Positions 59,044 through 64,000 of a stretch of 64,000 bases of DNA are shown piece after piece (the first letter of the stretch is position 1; each line of letters begins with the position of its first letter). Position numbers and translations under genes: made by a program. Source of the DNA: Pseudomonadota bacterium (GTDB lineage Bacteria; Pseudomonadota; Alphaproteobacteria; Rhizobiales; Devosiaceae); the NCBI GenBank assembly GCA_023393475.1, contig JAEWLC010000072.1, positions 1-64,000 on the forward strand. The letters are read 5' to 3'. The notes beneath the pieces are model-generated. The model saw only the letters and a list, made by a program, of their open reading frames with translations. It was not told the DNA's origin and ran no database searches.

Positions 59044-59655
59044 GTGGAGAAGGTCGACTTCAAGAAGCTGATGAAGGCCTACTGGCAGCCGCCGGTGGGC
59101 AAGTTCGTGGTGGTCGAGGTCCCGACGCTCCGCTTCATCAAAGTGGACGGCAAGGGCGACCCGAACACGGCTGCCGAGTACAGCGCGGCGGTGCAGTGGC
59201 TCTACACGATGAGCTACACTCTGAAATTCGCCTCGAAGGCGGAAGGGCGCGACTACGGCGTGGCGCCGCTCGAGGCGCTGTGGTGGGCCGAGGACATGTC
59301 GAGCTTTACTGCCAACGACAAGAGCAAGTGGCTGTGGACCGCCATGATCATGCAGCCCGACTGGATCGACGCGGCGCGTTTCGCGACGGCGCTCGAGAAG
59401 GCGAGGGGCAAGCTCGGCGAACCTCCCGGCAGCCTGCGGCTGGAGACGTTCGAGGAAGGCCTCAGTGTCCAGACCATGCACATCGGGCCCTACAGTGCCG
59501 AGGCGCCGACGATTGCGATGCTGCACAACGAGTTCCTGCCGGCCAACGGGCTGGTTGAAACAGGCCACCACCATGAGATCTACATCAGCGATCCGCGCCG
59601 CACTGCGCCCGACAAGCTGAAGACTGTCATTCGCCAGCCCGTCCGGCGGCGCTGA
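59044..59655 (+). CDS. GyrI-like (small-molecule-binding) domain protein
   Basis: 203 residues, GTG start with GGGGAGG 6 nt upstream. Pattern KLMKAYWQPPVGKFVVVEVPTLRFIKVDGKGDPNT, AALWWAEDMSSF and SVQTMHIGPYSAEAPTIAMLHNEFLPANGLVETGHHHEIYISDPRRT is the GyrI-like family. Such proteins bind amphipathic small molecules or act as toxin/antibiotic binders. Cytoplasmic. Co-translated with the membrane gene before it. Confidence 0.88.
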   Translation: MEKVDFKKLMKAYWQPPVGKFVVVEVPTLRFIKVDGKGDPNTAAEYSAAVQWLYTMSYTLKFASKAEGRDYGVAPLEALWWAEDMSSFTANDKSKWLWTAMIMQPDWIDAARFATALEKARGKLGEPPGSLRLETFEEGLSVQTMHIGPYSAEAPTIAMLHNEFLPANGLVETGHHHEIYISDPRRTAPDKLKTVIRQPVRRR

Positions 59656-59779
59656 TCCTGCCGGGATTTGACGCTGGCGTGACGATACGTCCGCAACATT
59701 CCGATTGCCCCCACACGCGCGATGCGGTTGAAGAGGCGCAGCACTCATTTTCGCGGCGGCGGCTGCGCGGGAGATCGGT

Positions 59780-60067
59780 ATGTCGTTCTGGAAGAACCTG
59801 TTCGGTGGTGGTGGCGAGCCGAAGTCGATCGAGCCGGCAGTGGTCGGCGAAGAGAGCTACAAGGGCCACACGATCAAGGCGATCACCATGGCGGTCGGCA
59901 GCGAGTACCAGCTTGCCGGCACGATCGAGAAGACCATCGGCGACGAGCTGAAGACCTACCAGTTCGTCCGGGCCGACCGCTTTTCGTCCAAGGAAGACGT
60001 GGTGAGCTTCGCCCTCGCCAAGGGCCGGCAGATCATCGACGAACAGGGCGACGCGATCTACCGCTGA
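59780..60067 (+). CDS. HlyU-family protein
   Basis: 95 residues. MSFWKNLFGGGGEPKSIEPAVVGEESYKGHTIKAI and ending DVVSFALAKGRQIIDEQGDAIYR are the HlyU pattern. HlyU is a transcriptional activator of haemolysin in Vibrio; alphaproteobacterial members are of unknown role. GGGAG ribosome site. The next gene follows 74 nt later. Confidence 0.88.
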   Translation: MSFWKNLFGGGGEPKSIEPAVVGEESYKGHTIKAITMAVGSEYQLAGTIEKTIGDELKTYQFVRADRFSSKEDVVSFALAKGRQIIDEQGDAIYR

Positions 60068-60141
60068 CCGCCGCCTGCAACCCGCAACATTTCGCCGGCG
60101 TTTTGTCGGTAGCTTCGCCCTCGGGGCGAATGGAGTCCGAT

Positions 60142-60363
60142 ATGGCCAAGAAGCCGACCCCCCGCAGCGAATTCGTGCTGTTCGACGTGATCTACGAAGA
60201 CGGCAGCCAGCGCTCCAACCGCAAGGTGCCGGCGGATGTCCTCGGCGGCCTCGATGGCGACGAGCCCGCCAAGACTGCGATCATGGAGCAGGACCAGACG
60301 ATCGCCGAGAAGTCCGGCGTGCCGCCGCTGCAGATCAAGTCGATCAAGCGCAGCGGGAAGTAG
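60142..60363 (+). CDS. small basic/acidic protein, unknown
   Basis: 73 residues from the ATG with GGAG 6 nt upstream. EFVLFDVIYEDGSQRSNRKVPADVLGG and TIAEKSGVPPLQIKSIKRS give a compact alpha/beta-like pattern that is probably real, not a shadow frame. Family not recognised. Convergent with the luciferase-like gene. Confidence 0.7.
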   Translation: MAKKPTPRSEFVLFDVIYEDGSQRSNRKVPADVLGGLDGDEPAKTAIMEQDQTIAEKSGVPPLQIKSIKRSGK

Positions 60364-60460
60364 GGGCAGGGGCGCTTGGTGTGGCCTGAGAAACCACCTT
60401 GCCGCCATCCTCACCGGCGCTGTCCGAGGCAACATCGTGCCTCTTGTCGCCAGTGAACGC

Positions 60461-61501
60461 CTAGCCCGCTAGCGCCTTGTTCACCGCCGGCTTCACCACC
60501 GTTCCGAACAGTTCGATCGCCTTCATGACCTTGTCGTGGGGCAGGGTGCCTACGCTCACCTGCAGGCCGAAGCGGTCGTGCTTGAACCACTCGTGCTGCT
60601 GCAGGATCTTGTCGATGACCTGCTGCGGCGAGCCCATGAAATAGGCGCCGGAGGGGCTGGCCCCGGCTTCGAACTGGGCGCGGGTGGTCGGCGGCCAGCC
60701 GCGTTCGCGGCCGATGCGGCTCATGGCTTCGTGGTGCGCCGGGAAGGCAATCTCGAGCGCATCCTGCGAGTTCTCGGCGATGAAGCCGTGCGATGAGATC
60801 CCGATCGGCATCTTTGCGAGGTCGTGGCCGACCTTCTCCGCCGTCAGCCGGTAGAGCTGGGTGAACTGCTGGAAGGCCTCGGGATTGCCGCCGATGATGG
60901 CGATCATCAGGGGCAGGCCGTAGTAGGCGGCGCGCGCCACCGAGTTCGGGGTGCCGCCGACGGCGATCCAGAGCGGCAGCGGATCCTGGATGGGCTTGGG
61001 ATAGACGGCGAGGCCGGGGATCGGCTTGGTGTGCTCGGAGCCGGGCCACTCCACCTTGCCGCCTTCGCGGATCTTCAGCAGTTCGGCCAGCTTTTCCTCG
61101 AACAGCTCATCGTAGTGATCGAGCTCCAGCCCAAAGAGCGGGAAGCTCTCGATGAAGGAGCCGCGGCCGGCCATGATCTCGGCGCGGCCGTTGGAAAGCA
61201 GGTCCAGGGTCGAGAATTGCTGGTGGACCCGGATCGGATCTTCCGAGCTCAGCACGGTCACGGCAGTGGAGAGCCGGATGCGCTTCGTGATGGCCGCCGC
61301 GGCCGCGAGGATCGTCACCGGCGACGAGGCGACGTAGTCGGGGCGATGATGTTCGCCTAGGCCGTAGAAATCGAGGCCGAGCTCGTCGGCCAGCTTGATC
61401 TCCTCGAGCAGGTCCTTGAGTCGCTCGGCCGGCGACTGCAGCCTGCCGCCGTTCAGAGGGTCGGGCGTATTCTCAGCAAAGGAATAGAGACCGATTTCCA
61501 T
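60461..61501 (-). CDS. luciferase-like monooxygenase (LLM)
   Basis: 346 residues from the ATG with GAGGTG upstream. Opening [66 protein letters not shown] strands and [13 protein letters not shown] are the F420/FMN LLM class, alkanal monooxygenase-like subgroup. Oxidises or reduces an unknown substrate with reduced flavin. Complete. Confidence 0.9.
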   Translation of the reverse strand: MEIGLYSFAENTPDPLNGGRLQSPAERLKDLLEEIKLADELGLDFYGLGEHHRPDYVASSPVTILAAAAAITKRIRLSTAVTVLSSEDPIRVHQQFSTLDLLSNGRAEIMAGRGSFIESFPLFGLELDHYDELFEEKLAELLKIREGGKVEWPGSEHTKPIPGLAVYPKPIQDPLPLWIAVGGTPNSVARAAYYGLPLMIAIIGGNPEAFQQFTQLYRLTAEKVGHDLAKMPIGISSHGFIAENSQDALEIAFPAHHEAMSRIGRERGWPPTTRAQFEAGASPSGAYFMGSPQQVIDKILQQHEWFKHDRFGLQVSVGTLPHDKVMKAIELFGTVVKPAVNKALAG

Positions 61502-61574
61502 GGTGCGCACCTCGTTTGGTGCGCCCTACATGGCTGTGCATTCGGGCCTTAGCAAGAACGCACAGCCCTGTAAC

Positions 61575-62273
61575 TCAGACGTTGCTGCTGGGAACGTAGC
61601 TGTCCGCCTTGAAACCTGTGATCGGCGCGGGGGCATTGACGCCGGCCTGGCGGTGGATTTCGTCGACCAGGCCCTGCGGCAGCTTGAGCTTGAACGCCAG
61701 CGCGTCGAGGTAGCCACGCTCGGCGGCCGTGTCGGCCTTCATGGCGACCAGGGAGGCGGCGTAAATCTCGGCGGCGTGTTCGGGTGTATCGGCGCGCGCG
61801 ACGACGGCATCGATATCGAGCGGGCTGCCGAGTTCATCGAAGACGAAGGCCTTCTCCTCGGAGGAGAGCGGCATGGTCTCGAGCTTGGCGAAGATACGCT
61901 GCTTCTCGTCGGCGTCGATCTGGCCGTCCGCCTTGGCGGCGGCGATCATGGCGCGCACGAGGGTCTTGCCGAGCTCTTCCTGCTGGTAGGCGGCTTGCGG
62001 CGGCGGCACAAAGGCGTCCTGCGTGGGGGCAGGGGCGCCATCCGAGGCCGCTCCGGCTGCCTGCTGGTTCTTCTGGTAGTTCTGCCAGGCGGAGTAGGCG
62101 AGCCCGCCCACGGCGGCGACCGCGCCGACCTTTGCGACATTGCCGACCATCTTGCCCAGTCCGCCACCCGACAGGAGCATGCCCGCCGCAAGCCCGGCGG
62201 CACCGGTGATGGCGGTGCGCTGCGCGTTCGGATCGGTCTGCAGTGCCTTGATGATCCCGTCGATGTTGAACAT
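61575..62273 (-). CDS. TerB-family tellurite-resistance-like protein
   Basis: 232 residues. GGGAGG ribosome site. An N-terminal part (1-90) has a membrane-anchored or Gly-rich stretch (GAAGLAAGMLLSGGGLGKMVG... AAVGGLAYSAW). The C-terminal region is the TerB helical fold: LVRAMIAAAKADGQIDADEKQRIFAKLETMPLSSEEKAFVFDELGSPLD. TerB binds metal ions or proteins in stress defence; exact role here unknown. Confidence 0.85.
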   Translation of the reverse strand: MFNIDGIIKALQTDPNAQRTAITGAAGLAAGMLLSGGGLGKMVGNVAKVGAVAAVGGLAYSAWQNYQKNQQAAGAASDGAPAPTQDAFVPPPQAAYQQEELGKTLVRAMIAAAKADGQIDADEKQRIFAKLETMPLSSEEKAFVFDELGSPLDIDAVVARADTPEHAAEIYAASLVAMKADTAAERGYLDALAFKLKLPQGLVDEIHRQAGVNAPAPITGFKADSYVPSSNV

Positions 62274-62394
62274 GGGTTCCTCCCTATTGTCTTTGAAAGG
62301 CAGTTAGGTAGCGGGGGGCGACGGTACAAGGATGACAAGAGCGCGCAGCCCCGATAATTGCCGCCGTGGCTCCCACGTTGGCCATCGGACAACG

Positions 62395-62420
62395 AAAAAG
62401 CCCCGGCGCGGAGCCGGGGC
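62395..62420 (-). terminator. Rho-independent terminator
   Basis: Perfect 8-bp stem GCCCCGGC - GCGGA - GCCGGGGC with TTTTT on the minus strand. Ends the Ala/Pro-rich membrane-protein gene at 62510. Confidence 0.9.
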
Positions 62421-62509
62421 CAAAGGTTGCTTCGGAGGGAGGACCGAAGCGTGGACGTGTGCCGTCCGTTTCTTGTTCGACCCAAAAATTGAATGGGATC
62501 GATCTGGCT

Positions 62510-62911
62510 TTACTGAGCCGGAGCGGCCGGAGCCTCGGTAGCCGGGGCAGCGTCAGCCGGAGCAGCAGGGGCCGCATCAGCCGGAGCCGCATCAGCCGGG
62601 GCGGCCGGAGCCGCGTCGGTCGCCGGAGCCATCGGAGTGGCCTCGGTACCGGTGGCCGGAGCCTCGGTCATGGGAGCAGGCTCAGTGGTCGTGGCGGGAG
62701 CCTCGATAGCCGGCGTATTGTTCACGGTCGTCGACGTGGTCGACGGACCCGAATTGGCCGAGAAGACGAGGTAGCCGATGGCCAGAAGGGCCAGCGCCAC
62801 GATGATGCCGACGAACCAGCCAGTTGCGCTCGACTCACGGGTGTAAGTCGTAGTGGTGCGGTTCAGACCATCGTCGGTCGAGTAGACGGTATCGCGTTCG
62901 GGGACAGCCAT
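62510..62911 (-). CDS. single-pass membrane protein with Ala/Pro repeat tail
   Basis: 133 residues from ATG 62911 (AAGGAG 8 nt upstream). One transmembrane helix (about 32-54, GWFVGIIVALALLAIGYLVF) preceded by a Thr/Ser-rich cytoplasmic head. Residues 55-133 are a low-complexity tail of Ala, Pro, Thr and Glu, with short degenerate units such as AAPADAAPA repeated. No catalytic motif. The tail may be a periplasmic spacer or anchor; function unknown. Confidence 0.75.
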   Translation of the reverse strand: MAVPERDTVYSTDDGLNRTTTTYTRESSATGWFVGIIVALALLAIGYLVFSANSGPSTTSTTVNNTPAIEAPATTTEPAPMTEAPATGTEATPMAPATDAAPAAPADAAPADAAPAAPADAAPATEAPAAPAQ

Positions 62912-63042
62912 GATCAAGCTCCTTTGTTTGAGTACCGTATGGCGACAAGAACGCGGGTCCTGCGGCAAACGTTCCCGCAGGCTTGATCATTTGCGATTTT
63001 GATTCAGGGGCGCCCGGTAAACAATTGGCGTAGCTTGCAGTT

Positions 63043-63630
63043 TTACTCCGCGGGGGAGGAGGAAATCGTGTCCCCGGACGCCGACTTTGCCGGCGATTTT
63101 GCGGATTTATCCGCCTTTCCGCCCTTTCCGATCAGCTTGGTCTGGGCCGAGACGCGATCGATATAGGCAAGGAACAGGGCGGAGGCGACGAATGCCAGGT
63201 GGATCAGCGTGTACCACATCAGGTGTTCGCTGGTCTGAGTTCCGACGTTGAGGAAAATCTGGAGCAGGTGGATCGACGAGATGGCGACGATGGTCGAGGC
63301 CACCTTGATCTTCAGCGAGCCGGCGTCGATTTCGCCGAGCCAGTGCACGGAAGCGTCGTCATCGAAGCGCGAGACGTAGTTCTCGTAGCCGGAAATGATG
63401 ACCATGACCACTAGGCTGGCGACGAGCGCCGCGTCGATGAGGCCCAGCATTTTGAGGATCGCGTCGGACTCTTCGATGTTGAAGACGTGGGTGACGAAAT
63501 CCCACAGCTTCACACCGAAGGTGGCCGCGTAGACGGCGAGGGCGAGCGCTAGCCCGAGATAGAACAGGACCAGCAGCCAGCGCGAGGCGAGGATCACACC
63601 TTCGATGATGAGTTCGAGACGCTTGGGCAT
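63043..63630 (-). CDS. YqhA-family (TIGR00645) membrane protein
   Basis: 195 residues from ATG 63630 (GGAGCC upstream). Four transmembrane helices (about 12-38, 63-85, 110-130, 140-160). Opening MPKRLELIIEGVILASRWLLVLFYLGLALALAVYAATFG and SGYENYVSRFDDDASVHWLGEID match the YqhA/UPF0114 family. The C-terminal tail is Lys/Ser-rich. Function unknown. Confidence 0.9.
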   Translation of the reverse strand: MPKRLELIIEGVILASRWLLVLFYLGLALALAVYAATFGVKLWDFVTHVFNIEESDAILKMLGLIDAALVASLVVMVIISGYENYVSRFDDDASVHWLGEIDAGSLKIKVASTIVAISSIHLLQIFLNVGTQTSEHLMWYTLIHLAFVASALFLAYIDRVSAQTKLIGKGGKADKSAKSPAKSASGDTISSSPAE

Positions 63631-63748
63631 GCTGGCTCCGGTTGTTGGTCGGTGCAAGGGATAGCGGAAACCGCCGTGGTGGCAAGTGGATCGGGTGCCG
63701 CAGGGGGGGAGCTGCTGTTACCAGGGCTCGCATCGGCCTTAGGAGCAA

Positions 63749-63779
63749 AAGAAAGGGCCGGGAGTGATCCCGGCCCTTC
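63749..63779 (-). terminator. Rho-independent terminator
   Basis: GGGCCGGGA - TCAC - TCCCGGCCC on the minus strand, followed by TTTCTTTTGC. It ends the OmpA-family gene whose stop is at 63798. Confidence 0.9.
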
Positions 63780-63797
63780 CTGTCTCATGCGCCGAAC

Positions 63798-64000
63798 TCA
63801 GTTGTTGGCGACGGTGACCAGCGGGGTGATGCGCTTGAGCACCACGCGGCGGTTGATCGGCTCGGCCAGATCCGTCTTCACCTTCAGGTAGCGCTCGCCG
63901 TAGCCCTGGGTGACCAGGTTCTCCGGCGGCACGTCGTAGAAGTCGGTGAGGATGCGGGCGACCGTGGAGGCACGGGCGTCCGACAGGATGAGGTTGGACT
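63798..64000 (-). CDS. OmpA-family protein, C-terminal part only
   Basis: Partial gene cut by the window edge (67 codons visible). The minus-strand frame reads S-N-L-I-L-S-D-A-R-A-S-T-V and continues LTDFYDVPPENLVTQGYGERYLKV and EPINRRVVLKRITPLV before the stop. The GYGE and NRRV motifs are the OmpA C-terminal peptidoglycan-binding signature. Outer-membrane or periplasmic anchor protein. Start is outside the window. Confidence 0.85.
   Translation of the reverse strand, partial: SNLILSDARASTVARILTDFYDVPPENLVTQGYGERYLKVKTDLAEPINRRVVLKRITPLVTVANN

Overview
The window is a GC-rich chromosomal segment of an alphaproteobacterium, most likely of the Hyphomicrobiales (Rhizobiales) and possibly a Devosia-like member. 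The pointers are a trxB-lsrB/vtlR LysR pair beside greA and carB, a carA/GatB-YqeY block leading to dnaG-rpoD, a ClpS adaptor, and stress-type CCUCCUCCC small RNAs of the kind known in Alphaproteobacteria. The genus is an inference. Most genes are ordinary chromosomal ones. I see no insertion sequence, integrase, phage gene, tRNA, rRNA or CRISPR array.

Layout. 0-9 kb: periplasmic Spy-like protein, CBS protein, a large secreted protein, aspartate aminotransferase, a cupin/MarR divergent pair with two copies of a palindromic operator, proline iminopeptidase, and a cytoplasmic-looking protein built from an internal duplication. 8.9-9.8 kb: a minus-strand cluster of predicted small RNAs. Five hairpins display anti-Shine-Dalgarno-like CCUCCUCCC loops, with three Rho-independent terminators and a 72-residue membrane protein between them. 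10-15.4 kb: CorA, a GNAT acetyltransferase flanked by two paralogous secreted proteins, an LsrB/VtlR-type regulator, trxB and greA. 15.5-23.3 kb: an accessory-looking stretch between greA and carB with an alpha/beta-hydrolase + caspase-like operon, cspA, a PhyH dioxygenase, an FAD oxidoreductase, a DMT transporter and an APH-type kinase. 23.3-30.7 kb: carB, a DUF2161 nuclease-fold protein, DUF2277, an FMN reductase, secreted proteins and clpS. 30.7-42.2 kb: M16 protease, DMT exporter, an unusual acetoacetate-decarboxylase-like/PAS-like/LuxR regulator, an ArsR-GNAT operon divergent from two tandem MFS transporters (with duplicated operators), and an ABC exporter. 42.3-47.3 kb: RNase T2 and a Tat-exported CpdB-type nucleotidase, probably a periplasmic RNA-scavenging pair; YpfJ-type metallopeptidase, cupin, EF-hand protein. 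47.3-58.6 kb: carA, VOC protein, GatB/YqeY, GGDEF cyclase, MFS, two HdeD proteins, YihY, dnaG, rpoD. 58.6-64 kb: small membrane and stress-type proteins, a luciferase-like monooxygenase, TerB, YqhA and the 3' end of an OmpA-family gene cut by the window edge.

The most notable items are the small-RNA hairpin cluster at 8.9-9.8 kb, the caspase-like/hydrolase operon at 15.6-18.4 kb, and the LuxR regulator at 35-36.2 kb whose sensor domain looks like an acetoacetate decarboxylase without its catalytic lysine. All functional calls come from reading motifs in the sequence; no database search was run.
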